Assembly (NCBI GenBank): GCA_002946415.1
Contig: NJPS01000048.1
Location: 806,001 to 870,000, forward strand
Reading direction: 5' to 3'
DNA: 64,000 bases
DNA from: Rutstroemia sp. NJR-2017a BVV2
Lineage: Eukaryota; Ascomycota; Leotiomycetes; Helotiales; Rutstroemiaceae
Shown here: piece by piece, positions 1 through 11,784 of the stretch
Position numbering within the stretch: position 1 is the first letter of the stretch
How the letters are laid out: every line of letters begins with the position of its first letter
The notes under the pieces: generated by a model
The model's database searches: none
Told to the model about the DNA's origin: nothing
The model's input: only the letters and a program-made list of their open reading frames with translations
Program-made: the position numbers and the translations under genes

Positions 1-1128
1 TTATCCGTATTACGGGTACGAGGTTGAACGACAGCCAAAATTGGGTTGCCAAAACTTCCGAACCAAAGCGCTTTGAAACTTCTGAATCTCGTGTCTTGCC
101 CGTTTTGTTGGAGCCTGGAATGATCAAGTGATATGCTATACCTTCCGGGATCAAATATGTGACAATGGATCCGATGGGAAAGTTCTCAGTCTCGATTCTT
201 GTATGGGATTTTGGAGGATTGTTACATATACGACCATCAACAACCTCGCCGCAATTTACTTGCGCTAATCTATTTTTGATTGGACATTCACGTAGTGTTT
301 ATAGTCGGGCGCTCGGTGAATTGGAAGCAAACAGCTGGTTCACCGTTCAGCCCACCTACGCAAGTGCACTTTCCACTTTTTAAGCAACTGGTCCTTCGAC
401 CCTTGAAAGCACATCACGCACCCATGTGAGACTTGGTATTCACTGCGTTACCTTTCCACCCAGAAGCGCTTGTTGGCAAATTGACGACCCTTCCTTCTTC
501 AGTCCGTCCTACAGTCGGTCCGACTTGCTCATTCCAATTGTGAATCTACAAGGAGTGAATCAGAGCTACCCTGTGTTCTGCAGAGAGTGAGACCACTTAA
601 CCCTTGTTCCCCGCATCTCGTAATCCTAACTAGCGTCTTCCCCACGAGGGTAACTCCTCCGCATGCTAACAAACGCTTGGTCTGGAGTCCCCGAGATCCC
701 CCAGAAGGCTTTAGTGAGACTGTCAAAGGAATGGCTTGCAACCATCATGTGAATACCTTGTTGTTGTTTAGCGATCTCGAACGGAAATTTTACCTGAGAG
801 ATAGTAAATTTTCCCGAAGAAGTACAGATCGCGTGCACATTTCCTCGGATGAATGCTAACAGGGGAGTTAATTTGTATCTCCCTCCTAGTGGTTCGAGTT
901 AATTGAATTCACAAGCATCGTGACTGGACTGGGTGGAGAAGGCCCGGTTTAATATTCCCAAGTTTCAAGGCGATCTCCTCTCGCATACATAAAGTCTTAA
1001 CACCCCCAGCACTTCAAGAAACTACTTCTCGATCTTTTACGATCTTCTTCAAGGCCTTCGTCCACAGACTACTCACAGACAGAGACGCCCAATCTTTTAA
1101 TATCTACTGACAAGCATCAACCGTCATC
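1..1128. other. Intergenic: upstream region of the hexose transporter
   Basis: No gene is recognised. Short open frames on both strands (for example 159-383 and 587-859) show no family motif and no consistent codon use. The last part, up to the ATG at 1129, should hold the promoter and 5' UTR of the transporter; the stretch 1001-1128 is A/C-rich and pyrimidine-patched, as fungal 5' UTRs often are. No neighbouring gene end could be identified at the left edge. Confidence 0.5.
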
Positions 1129-3243
1129 ATGCCAGGAGGAGCTGTGGCCGTCCACGGCACGACCGATACGTCTCGTGTAAGTGGCTCCAGCCTCATTCTG
1201 AGTTTTCCAGCTCTTTATTGAATTGCCATTCCAATGGCAATTTGTTGTTTCTAAAACGCATTCGTTGCATCACCTATGCATTCAGTCAACAGCTCAACGA
1301 GCAATGCTAACGGCAATGATTCTAGATCGAGGCGCCGGTGACTGTGAAAGCATATCTTATGTAAGTATCAACCGCCCGGAAACTGTTCTGTTAATAGATC
1401 GACTGACTTCTGCTCTCACAGGTGTGGCTTTGCAGCATTTGGTGGTATTTTCTTCGGATACGATACAGGATGGATGTCCGGGTACGTGCTTCGATTTCAT
1501 ATATGCTGTGCACCTTCTGACGATGTCTATCAGTGTTTTGGCAATGCCATATGTCATCCACCAATGGACTGGCAAAGACCAACCCCCATCGACTGCGGAT
1601 AAAGCGACCAAGGATCAATTCGTCATCCCTGCACCAGATCAATCTTTGACTACCTCGATTCTATCTGCCGGTACCTTCTTTGGAGCTATTATCGCTGGTG
1701 ATGTAGCAGACTATATTGGACGTCGTATGACTATCATTTCTGGCTGTTTTGTATTCTGTATTGGTTGTATCATGGAGACTGCCGCCACCGGTGTTCCTCT
1801 TATGGCTGTCGGTCGTTTCTTCGCTGGTCTTGGTGTTGGATTCATCTCTGCCATTAGTGAGTTGACTGCAGCCGCCTCTCAACTACCTATCTAACAGCTC
1901 GTCTATAGTTATTCTTTACATGTCTGAGATTGCCCCAAAGAAAGTCCGAGGTGCCTTAGTATCAGGATATCAATTCTGTATTACTCTTGGTATTCTCCTT
2001 GCGAACTGTGTCGTGTATGCTACACAACATCGCACAGACAGTGGCTCCTACAGAATTCCAATCGCTGTGCAGTTCCTCTGGGCCATTATTCTAGCAGCTG
2101 GATTGTTTATTTTACCCGAGTCTCCACGTTACTACGTTAAGAAGGGTCGTCTCGAAGATGCAGCCAAATCTCTCTCAAACGTTCGAGGTCAACCAATCGA
2201 GTCGGAATATATCCAGGATGAGCTCGCAGAAATTATTGCCAACCACGAATACGAGCTTTCTGTCGTTCCGCAAACAAGCTACATCTCGCAATGGACCAAC
2301 TGTTTCAAGGGTTCGTACCGTGAATATGCCGACTTTGAGTTTGTAAATACTAACATTTCCAGGTTCCATCTTCCATGGCTCTAGCAACGTTCGCAGAACG
2401 GTCGTTGGTATTCTCCTGCAAATGATGCAACAGTTGACTGGTATTGTAAGTTTAGCCATTTGGAATTCTCTGTATTTTACACTCTAGACTTTCTGTACTA
2501 ATTTTGAATACCAGAACTTCATCTTCTACTTCGGAAATGTTTTCTTCACATCCCTTGGAACGATTAAGAACCCCTTCTTGATCTCTCTTGTTACTTCCTT
2601 GGTCAACATGCTTACTACCCCAATTGCTTTCTATATCATTGAAAGATTGGGCCGTCGTACTATCCTAATTTACGGTGCTGCTGGTATGGTTATCTCTCAA
2701 TTCATCGTCGGAATCATCGGTGTTACAGCTGGCAAGATCTCCAACCACAACAACTCGGCTGTATCCGCTATGATTGCATTTATCTGCATCAACATCGCCA
2801 TGTTCGCCACCACCTGGGGACCAGCTGCTTGGGTCGTTGTCGGAGAAATCTTCCCTCTCCCCATCCGTTCTCGTGGTGTTGGTCTCTCCACCGCATCCAA
2901 CTGGTTCTGGAACTGTATCATTGGTGTTATCACACCTTACCTCGTTGGAACCGGTAAAGGCGACGCCAACTTGGGAGCCAAGATCTTCTTCATGTGGGGT
3001 AGTCTCTGTATCATCTCCTTCTCCTTCGCCTACTTCTTCGTCCCAGAGACCAAGGGACTCTCCCTCGAACAAGTCGACAAGATGTTGGAGGAGACCACGC
3101 CCAGAACCAGCGCAGGCTGGAAACCACACAGCACTTTCGCTGGCGAAATGGGTCTTGCGGGTGAAGACTCCAAGGTGCCTATTCATCATGCGGAGAAGGA
3201 CGCAGTGGAGGGCACGACCGAGGTTAATAAGGACGTCGTTTAG
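1129..3243 (+). CDS. MFS hexose (glucose-type) transporter
   Basis: Plasma-membrane sugar/H+ symporter of the major facilitator sugar-porter family. Exons 1129-1176, 1326-1360, 1422-1481, 1534-1856, 1909-2310, 2363-2445 and 2515-3243 give a 559-residue protein, normal for fungal Hxt/monosaccharide transporters with 12 membrane segments. Family signatures are visible: GRR in the first inter-helix loop (residues 110-112), PESPR closing the N-terminal half (225-229), QQLTGINFIFYFG in helix 7, and PETKG at 494-498 followed by LSLEQVDKM. The start MPGGAVAVHG is the first ATG of the frame, and exon 1 ends at a GTAAGT donor. The fifth donor, at 2311, reads GTTCGT, which is weaker than the others, but the phase closes exactly. 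The tail after residue 500 is hydrophilic and cytosolic. It resembles the fungal high-affinity glucose transporter clade; substrate specificity cannot be read from sequence. It converges with the sirtuin gene. Confidence 0.93.
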
Positions 3244-5357
3244 ATAGAGTCGTTTGCTTTGGACTGGCTTGAGCTTTCATGTTGATATGGATGGCGCCAG
3301 GGTAAGACTTCTTTAAACACATTTCAATTGGTTTTTGGTTTAGTTGGGGGATGGGATCAGTTGAGGGGATATTTACAGGAAGTAATAAAACAATGAATGG
3401 TGGTTGCTTAGCTTTTGGAGAGTTTACAGTGGCAGCAGCAGCAGTAGTAGTAGAGATATACCCAAATAATCATTCGCTTCTCAATAACTTACCTATTCAG
3501 ACCCTTTGGTTCCTTTTTCTCTGTGCTCAGATATTGCTTTTCTTGCACATAATACATTTCTTATCTTTTGTTCTTCCCCTCCCCACTGTTCCGAGCATCT
3601 AACTACATACTTACAAACACCCCGCCCGCCGCCACAACCCCCGCCGCAATCCTACATAGTAATAGGACCGATCCGCACTGCAAAAGCATGGGCAAATCCG
3701 GAACTCGGCCATGGCCATGTATGTATTGTATGTACCTTATCGACAGAAAACTTAGAAGTATAAAAGAAGTAGAGTCAGACACAGATCCAGATACACGGAG
3801 GCTTACGCTCCGAGGGCTGGATAAGGGTTAGTGTTCTGCTTATGTATGTAGGTCTGGGGGTACGTGGATACGTACCTTGACGCTTGCTGCGTCTAGGATT
3901 GAGAGTGTGGAATGTGTGGATTTAAAAATAAGTGAGATAAGAAATAGAAAATGCAGATTTGCTGGAAAAAGGCTCCTTGTTCGTTTGCTAGTTTGTTTGC
4001 TTGTTTGTTGGTTTGTATATAAGAGTCTTGGCGGAGCAGACTGATTGATTGTTGTTTCTACGAGCTCCTACGTATGTATGTGTTATGTATATGGTATATA
4101 CAGGAAATACATAAGTCTTATGTAGATATCTACAGGAGACAGATACACAGGAGACATACATATAAATTAGCTGGCGAGACCAGGAGGAACGGCAGGTAGA
4201 AGCAGGAACTCTCCAAGTGGAGTGAAGTGCTGCAAGCTCGTACGTACGTATGTATGTGTGCTATACAGGAACCACATATATACATACAGGAGAGAGGAGC
4301 CAGATATATAAGGTAGCTGACGAGACCACGGGAAACAGCAAGTAGGAGAAGAAGTAGAAGTAGGGACTCTCCAAGTGGAGTGGAGTGATGTTGAATATAT
4401 AAGATCAAGCGTCTTTCCCTTCTTTCTCCATTTAAGTATGCTTGCTTGCTTCCTTACATCCAGCTGGCTGGACAACTAAGTATTGAAGGTCGGCGGAAAT
4501 ATGGGGGTGTGAGGAGGGCATTCTGTCTGCACGAACGGGAGAGTTAATTGGAGTGAATTGATGGATGGATCTTCTTCTCGAGCAATGCTGGGATAGTTCT
4601 TCTCGCTCTCTCTTTCTCTCTCCTCCTCTTTCTCTCTCCTCTCTTCAAAATTGCGGTTCTGAACAGCATCCAAAGCATACTTTTCGACCCCTCTGGCCTC
4701 TGCAACAGAGATGGAGAACCACAGAAAACACAACCTATCCTCACCAGCAACACTTACAGCAGAGCATATATTCAGCACTTCACAATGCATGCAGACCAGA
4801 CTCAACTTTCTTCAGGACACCCTCACATTTCCATTTTCCTCAACTTCCAACAAACTAAGTATGTACATGTATCTAGTTCTATATGTAAACATGCATATTA
4901 TAGATACTCGTAAGCTCCTCTTCATCCCATCATCCACACACATGCTCTCCTCCCCGTCTATCCTCCAACTCCTCCGCCCCTCGAATCTTCAAACAAATGC
5001 AAACAGCAGCTCTCTCGCTCTTCGGGAGCAGCTGGCGCGAAACAGAAGACAATGCATTCAAAATAACAGTAACTCTTCGAAATTCCGCATCACAATGCCG
5101 AACAAAGCACTCTTCCTCGTGCATGCACATGATACCTAATACGCCATGGAAAATCAAGCCCCACCCCGTACAATGCCATGCCATCTTTACGATGTATGGA
5201 AAAACTCCCAAGACTCCGCTCCATGCAACCTCTTTTGTTGTAATGGCGGTAGTGCATGCAGCAAACCCCGACCTTTTTGGGTGGATGCACGATACAATAT
5301 ACGAAACGACGATTTGATGTACAAAGAATATAACCTAGGTTGGTGTAAGAGTCGAAA
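3244..5357. other. Intergenic between convergent transporter and sirtuin genes
   Basis: About 2.1 kb holding two 3' UTRs and low-complexity DNA. No supported gene. It contains G/T-rich repeats near 3985-4012, TATG/TACG runs near 4060-4260, a diverged tandem duplication (listed separately) and a CT-rich stretch near 4600-4650. Confidence 0.5.
4147..4390. repeat. Diverged tandem duplication of about 100-135 bases
   Basis: Copy A (about 4147-4232) and copy B (about 4285-4390) share the same order of blocks: ACAGGAGA, then ATATA, TAGCTG, CGAGACCA, a purine-rich spacer, and an identical 17-mer ACTCTCCAAGTGGAGTG at 4208-4224 and 4366-4382. The core CTCCA-AG-TGGAG can form a small hairpin. Copy B is longer by an insertion in the GAAGTAGAAGTAG stretch. 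No coding function is seen. Confidence 0.65.
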
Positions 5358-7263
5358 CTAAGACTCGTCTGATAGAAGGAACCTCATGCCGTTCGGGCAA
5401 GAAGGAGGTGAGATTGTCGTATGTTGGAAAGCCTGACTGGTTGTAGGACTGGGACTTGGTGTTTGAGGAAGGACTGGAACTTCGTCCCGGGTAGCAGACT
5501 GTGGTTTCGTAGATGGATTGACTTTGGGGGCTGGAGCTGCGTTGTGTAAGGGAATCAGTATCACAGGTTTGCTCAAATTAGGAAATAGGTCCCGTCGAGT
5601 GGGAGTATCTGGAAGTAGCTTTCTTGTTTTTGCTGGTTCGGTCGTGTTGCTGGTTGGTTTTTCTTCCGAATTTTCTCCCTTCTTTTTCTTCTCTTCTCCA
5701 GCACCAGTCGGCTTTGAAGTAGGAAGAGCAAGCTTGATGTTTTGAACGAGAAGTGGTGTCTTCGACTTCTTCGATGCCCTTGATTTCTTTGCTTGTGTCG
5801 TAGCTCCCTTCTTCCCCGCTTTGTTGGCAGCTGCCTTCTTCAATAGTCCGTCTGCCTTTGGTTTTGCCTTTAAGATTTCTGCGAAAGCATTCGCGGGAGT
5901 TGGACTCTGCTCCCTTGGGCTGGCACCAGGTGTCGGGAATGCCTGGGCTGCCTCAACACTCGCAGAAGTAATCAAGACTTTGTCAAGTGCCCGTTTCTCC
6001 TTTGCAGCTTCATCCTCAGCCGTAATCAATTTGAATTCGCCAATATCCTTATCATTCCATGTAGGCAAGGCGGCATATTGCGCGACCTCATCGCACTCCC
6101 CTCGAACCACCAGATCCCAGCAATCTTTAAACTCCAAGCCTGGTTCACCTTCAAGGTTGATCCACGCCGTGAAGCCACCACGACGATCTCGGGTTTCCTT
6201 ACACATTTCCTTGACGAGCCGACGAATTCCTGGTATTTTCAGACTGGTCCCGACCACAATGACTGCATCGGCAACTTTCTTCAAGTCCGCGGCACTAACA
6301 GCTCCAATCGCTTCTTCGTCCGGATTGTACTCGTTGTACAACACCATTCTAGGTCGCATGCGTCCGATCCCGTGACTACGCAGACCACTAGCAATTCGAA
6401 CCATATCCGTCTCTTCGCATTCTGGGCAGGGAGGGGCTTCAGGACCTTCGAATAATGTGCCGTCGAAATCCTGGATATGACCGCATTTGGAACACACCAT
6501 CTTTTCCAAACCCCCGTGAAGTTGAATCGTCTTCGGCCATGGTCCTTTGCGATTCAATGGGACCTTCGTCGCAAGTGGTGGTAATGATGTGTCAATCCCG
6601 TCAACATTTTGACTATATAATCTTAATAAACGTCCCTCTTCCGCAATTGATGCTAGCATATGGTGGAAATCTGTGGGTTCCGCTTTCTTGGTCAGGTGGG
6701 ATAATTGGCGAACCATGGAATGAAATGAGGAAGTCGAAGAATCGTCCTTATATACCGAAGCGTCGAAGAGCGCTTTTCCGGACGTTTTCAGTTTATGTTG
6801 ACTCCGGAGGGTAGAGAAAAGACCATGCGAAGAGCGAAAGTCAGGTACTATCAAAGTTGTCAGCAAGGTTGGATGTTGGAGGATCTGAGGCTGACATACT
6901 TCCAGCAGAAACAGATATGCCAGCACCAGCAATCACCACAATCTTTCGTTTGTGTTGTAGGACTGACACCAGGCGCTTCAACTGTTCATCCTGATGTTTG
7001 ATTTCTTCATCCGTACCGGCGCCAAGTCTGCGCAGATCAAGATATTCTGTCGTTCTCGGCTTCGGCTCGCTGATCTTACGTTTTTTCGTGGGTGGAGGTT
7101 CATCGCAATCTGGAGCGCTCTCTGGAACATCACCAGCTTCGGATGGTACTCTAGTGGCTGGAAGACTGCTGCTCGCTGGGGATGGATAATTGAGCCCCGC
7201 TGGCGGTGAGAGCGATCCCACGCTGGACAAAGGCGACGAGGGCGGCGATGAGCTGTCCATCAT
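5358..7263 (-). CDS. HST3: Hst3/Hst4-type sirtuin (NAD-dependent histone deacetylase)
   Basis: NAD-dependent protein deacetylase of the Sir2 family. It is closest in motif content to Hst3/Hst4, which in yeasts remove acetyl from histone H3 lysine 56 in the nucleus. Exons (minus strand) 7263-6900 and 6847-5358 give 617 residues. Splicing across the 52-base intron creates the Rossmann motif GAGISVSAGIPDFRS (113-127), which neither exon encodes alone. Further motifs are SQNVDG (200-205), the catalytic histidine in LHGG (His232), four zinc cysteines (240, 243, 262, 265) and the NAD-site GTSLKIPG. The C-terminal third, after about residue 400, is a disordered Lys/Ala/Pro-rich tail with basic runs that could act as nuclear localisation signals. 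The N terminus is Ser/Pro-rich with a basic KKRKISEPK patch. Start taken at the MMDSSSPP methionine pair. It is divergent from MED16 across 1.2 kb. Confidence 0.92.
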
Positions 7264-8490
7264 ACCGGGGGAATTAGGAAGTGGATTGAACGGCGTAGTG
7301 TCGAAAAGGGGCTAATCCTATTGACTCCTGGGAATCATTTTTTGTCGTGAACGGTATTGTGAATTGTTGCCAGTACGGATGTACGGAAGTCGTGGTGATT
7401 GGGGAAAAGGTCGTGGGTTGTCGGGAAGTGGAAGATGATACAAAGTCGTCGGTTTTGGAGAAGCGGGCAAGCGCAGAACCTTTACTTTAGTTCTAGTTCC
7501 AAGGTCCAAGAGCAGGCTCGCCTAACATGGGGTCCTACTTGGTCTTTGATATGGCTGTCTCCAGAGTACTGCAGTTCAGCAATGCTGGAGAATTCCTGTG
7601 GTAACCTTTGCAGCTAAATACAGAGAGTGAAAGAATAGAAATGAAAAGAGCGTGCCTCCATTCCAGCTATTCACAGCATTTGTTGTTGTGAAGTTCTATC
7701 ATGAATCATGCTCATCTGGGCGGGCCGGACTGGGCTTACTACCCCAACATTTAGCACGGAGTTCCTGTACGAAGTACTGTTACGCAAATCCCTAGACAAC
7801 GACCGCTTCGCACCAAATCTCTGCCCTAAGCTTTTCTCCTGCAGATCTTTCGATGCTGTTGCACTTTAGTACGAAGTACACAGGAGATCTCCAAAGGCAT
7901 GTGGTAGGCTGGCAGCACGTAGATATAGAGGGCTAGCCCTACTTGCCTGCTGCTTTCACTGTAATACAAATACGAATACACACCACTTTGTCCATCCTCA
8001 TCCTTTCGCAAGTCGTTGGTGGCTGTTTGTTTGCTATGACGATTCATGCATTCCACGACTCCACCATGTGTTGCTGGGTGAATGGAAAACAGAAAACTTC
8101 CACAGCCATTAGCCGCTCCACTATCGAACAAATCCGGTAACCTTATGCTACTCCCGCGCCATCCTTGCTAGCGAGTTTTCGTCAGAACTTTCTTCAGCCT
8201 CAGCCTCACTCTCTCGCTTCAACATTTCCCTGACAAGAGACAAGGCTGGATCCTCAACCGCCGCCATTCACTGAACATCCATCGAAAGGGCGTCGTCGCC
8301 TATGGTTCGCGTGCAATCTTGCATTAATCTGTACCGCGTAAATATTCTTACAGATTCTGGTGTAGCGTGCTTCAATAATTGCTCGATCGTGTGAAGGTTA
8401 TGTTCTAAATCAGACTTGGATTGAATCAATCAGTAGTTCTTTGAATCGGCTCCATCTTTGTTTCGGGAATTATATCCGCACTAAAGGGAG
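7264..8490. other. Divergent intergenic region between sirtuin and MED16
   Basis: Shared upstream DNA of two divergently transcribed genes, 1.2 kb. No gene is supported here. Two exact copies of the 11-mer GTACGAAGTAC lie about 100 bases apart at 7767-7777 and 7869-7879. The 8450-8490 stretch is the likely MED16 leader. Confidence 0.5.
7767..7879. repeat. Two copies of 11-mer GTACGAAGTAC
   Basis: Exact copies at 7767-7777 and 7869-7879. The motif is two GTAC palindromes flanking GAA, so its complement is GTACTTCGTAC. Further exact copies occur at 28343-28353 (complement) and 49036-49046, all in intergenic DNA. Function unknown. Confidence 0.7.
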
Positions 8491-11400
8491 ATGCCACTCA
8501 TGATGGACGAAGATATGGAAGTCGACATGGATGATCTCTTCGGTGACGGGACCGGTTTGTCGCTGCCCTCAAGACCACCGACCAAGGAGCTTCATCAAAG
8601 AGTCGATGAACTTAGAGGAAGTGGAAGCTGCCAGTAAGAAGTTTGTTGTCTTTGAAGGATTACGTACTGATATCTTTACTCTGACAGAGGAATTGCTTGG
8701 TCCAAATGGGGCAGTATCGCATCAATCAATTCTGCTGGAACGGGCCTAGAATTGAGGAATCTTCGGTGTCATCCTCGCGATGGGTCTTGGGATCTGAGTG
8801 AACCAACAGTGACACCGCAATTGGCCACAAACCTTGATGGTGGCCCTCTGAAACATCTTTCTTGGAGTCCTACAGGCTCGGAGTTAGCCGTCGTTGATTC
8901 GGCTGGTCGTGTCACCATCTTGCAAATATTCTCTTCTTTGAATAAACCTACATTGGCCAGACCGTGTCTGACAGACTCAGCAGATGATCTTCATGCTGTC
9001 GTAGGTTCTTTCTGGCTGAATCTTGGTCCAGTCCAAAATAGAATGGTAGGCCTTTCCATTAATGCCATTTTGCACCGACCTAATCTGTTGTGATAGCAGT
9101 CAGTTCTTCATGGCCCTGCCATAAAGGAAGCATCTGGATACCGATATGAGGCTTCTCGGGCTCCAATCATGGGCCCTAGCCATCCCAATCCTGCCAAATC
9201 TGCATTCGTATATGTAACGACGAATGGTTCTTTACGAGTTCTATATCCACAGAATAACAACAAATGGTTCGAGGCACATACCGAGCTCGAAAGCATAGTT
9301 TCCTCAGATGATTTGATCACTCATGCTGCCATCTGTGGGGACAAAAGTAAGTACCGTGCTAAATCGCCATACTCTAACTAACAATTCGCAGCTTCTACAC
9401 TTTGGGTTGCATTTGCTACCGCATCAAAACAACTACGCACCATCCGGGCTCTCATCGATTGGGGTCTTCCCAAAACGAGTGAAAAGTCGAACCCCGCGAC
9501 GGCCCCAGTGAATGCTTCTATTCGGATAAAACCGCTTACGTCGACTACTTGGGTTAATGCCCCAGGAGACAATCTTAATACCTCTCATATAGAACCATTC
9601 ATGACCCAACTGTCCCACCTAGAATTCCTGTCAGCTTGCGGTGATGCTCAAGGTCGTATTTCTCCTCCAACTATCTTGGCCATACGATCATACCTACCAG
9701 GATCAACTTCACATTATAACCAGGAAGTCCATACCATCATAGATAGATGGGAAGTCAAGGAACGACAACAAGCCGTACATTCTGCGTTTGAACACTTATC
9801 CTCGCGGAGAAGTAGTATTGCGACACCGCCTTCGGTATGTATATTCCAGTGAATTGAAGAACTGCGCTTACATTTCTAGTCCATCTCATACTTGAAAAAA
9901 CTTGAAAGTATTACAATTAACAAGATAATTGTTGGGTTGCAAACCATAAATCTAGGAAAGGTTATTTGTTTTGCGTACAGCGACAGTTCCGTTGATTATC
10001 GGGATAGAATTACTATGGCGGAGACATTCAATGATGGGGACTTGGATAGAGTGGTGCATTTGTCTCAGATCGGTTTCTCGTATACTGAGGATGAGCCTTG
10101 TGAGTATCTTCTCGTGCTTAGAAAGTACCTGCTGACTTTGGGAAGGTTTACAAGTCGCACTGTCGCCAAGTTATTGCTCAATCGTTCAGATTAGAAACGA
10201 CGGGAAGGTGAAATGGAAGCAATTAGATTATCATATGGGGGAGATTGGGACAAGCATGGAAGAGCGTACGTTAGCTCCTGAAGAAGTTGTAACCTACTAA
10301 CATAATATAGCACGGTATGCGGCAATGGTAGCAGCCTTAGCGTTATCTTGTTCTACAGCTGTCATGAAGGCAGTTAACAATGATGATATTATAGCGACTG
10401 CACATAGGTTTGCTAAAAATAGTATGTCTGCCTCGGCGTTTTAGATACAACACGCACTAATACCTGCAGACTTCACATATGACTGGCTCACTGAGCTTTC
10501 TCGAATCCTCCAAGTACACGTTGATTACTCGGAAGAGGCACACTACGATGTTCTAATACGAAATACCACTATCCAGCTATGTCTGAGTATTCAGAATTCA
10601 CTCGGTTTCAACGGTGACTTCAATCCTCGAGACTTTTCTGGCAAGTTTGCATGGCTAGTTCTTCAGTTACGGAATATTGTTGTACTTGTCACGATGGCTG
10701 CGAATATGAAAGTGCCTGGCCCAACTCCTGATAAGACGTCTTCTCCTTTGGAAGATCCAGGTATGTGATGCTCTGTCCTCCTCATTCCCTTCAAACTCTA
10801 ACGATTAACTAAGAGGTAATAAATGCCCTTGCCGGCTCCGTTCGCTGGGTTCTCGATCTAATGGCTTGGATAACCGACACTCTCCTAACTCTACCCAACA
10901 CCCTTCCACCCGACCTTTCCCTAACCGACCCATCTCAACTCTCACTCCCCACTCTCCTAAACCACCTCCACTCCACCAACAACATATCCCTCCACCTCCT
11001 CCTCTCCTCCCCCACACGCGGCTTCCTAACCGCCATCTGTCGCCGCCTCCAGCACCTCGACTACATCGCCCGCAAAGCTATCTCCACCACCATCCAATCC
11101 CCTTCCAACCCCAACTCCCAACAACCCAACTACCAGCCCATTTCACCCGCTCTCCGCGCCGCATACCTCCAAATTGCCCAACTAACCACCAACACCATCA
11201 TCCGCATCAAAACCTTCGAAACTCTCCTCAGCTCCCTGACTAGCCTTGTAAAAAACGCATACGCCTCGACCAAGCCCCCTCTGACAGGCAACAACAACGC
11301 GGAAAAGGCGCGCAACAACCTCGAAATCAAGATGCTGTTCGGAGGCGAGATCCCTGCGGCCTTCAAACCGGTCATTGTGGAGTTATTCAAGGGCATTGAT

Positions 11401-11784
11401 GGCGATGGGGGGGATGCAGGCCCGGGAGGAGAGGTCGGGTTGCTGGAGAGCGTGAGGCAGGAGATTGATCCGGCGAAACTGTGGTTTGCGGATTTTTCGA
11501 TGCTGGAGGTCGATGAGGATGAGATTGAGGTGGGGAAGAGGAAGAAGGCCGGGAGGGTGATGGATTGCTTTCGGAAGACGTGGTTGGTGATTGAGGAGGT
11601 GAAGGGGAAGGAAGATGCGGCGGCGGGGAATGGGAAGAGGTGGAGGAGGTGTGCTCGCTGCGCGGCGGTTATGGAGGATGTGTTGAGTCATAGGAATGCG
11701 TTGCAGTGGTTGGTGATGCAGCAGAGGAGGTGCTATTGTAGTGGGTATTGGGATACGTTTACGGGGAGTGAGGGGGCGGTTTAG
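8491..11784 (+). CDS. MED16: Mediator complex subunit 16 (Med16/Sin4)
   Basis: Subunit of the tail module of Mediator, which links gene-specific activators to RNA polymerase II in the nucleus. Exons 8491-8633, 8688-9045, 9097-9346, 9392-9834, 9880-10099, 10146-10265, 10311-10421, 10470-10760 and 10814-11784 give 968 residues, close to the usual size of Sin4-type proteins. Recognisable family blocks are the N-terminal GIAWSKWGSIASI created by the first splice, LKHLSWSPTGSELAVVD of the WD40-like domain, LQVALSPSYCSIVQIR before KVKWKQLDYHMGE, and the C-terminal RCARCAAVME with QQRRCYCSGYWDT, a Cys-rich end typical of Med16. All splice phases close. Exon 3 could instead begin three bases later, at 9100. 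The start lies in an acidic leader, MPLMMDEDMEVDMDDLF. The last exon shows an abrupt change of codon use (see findings). Confidence 0.9.
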
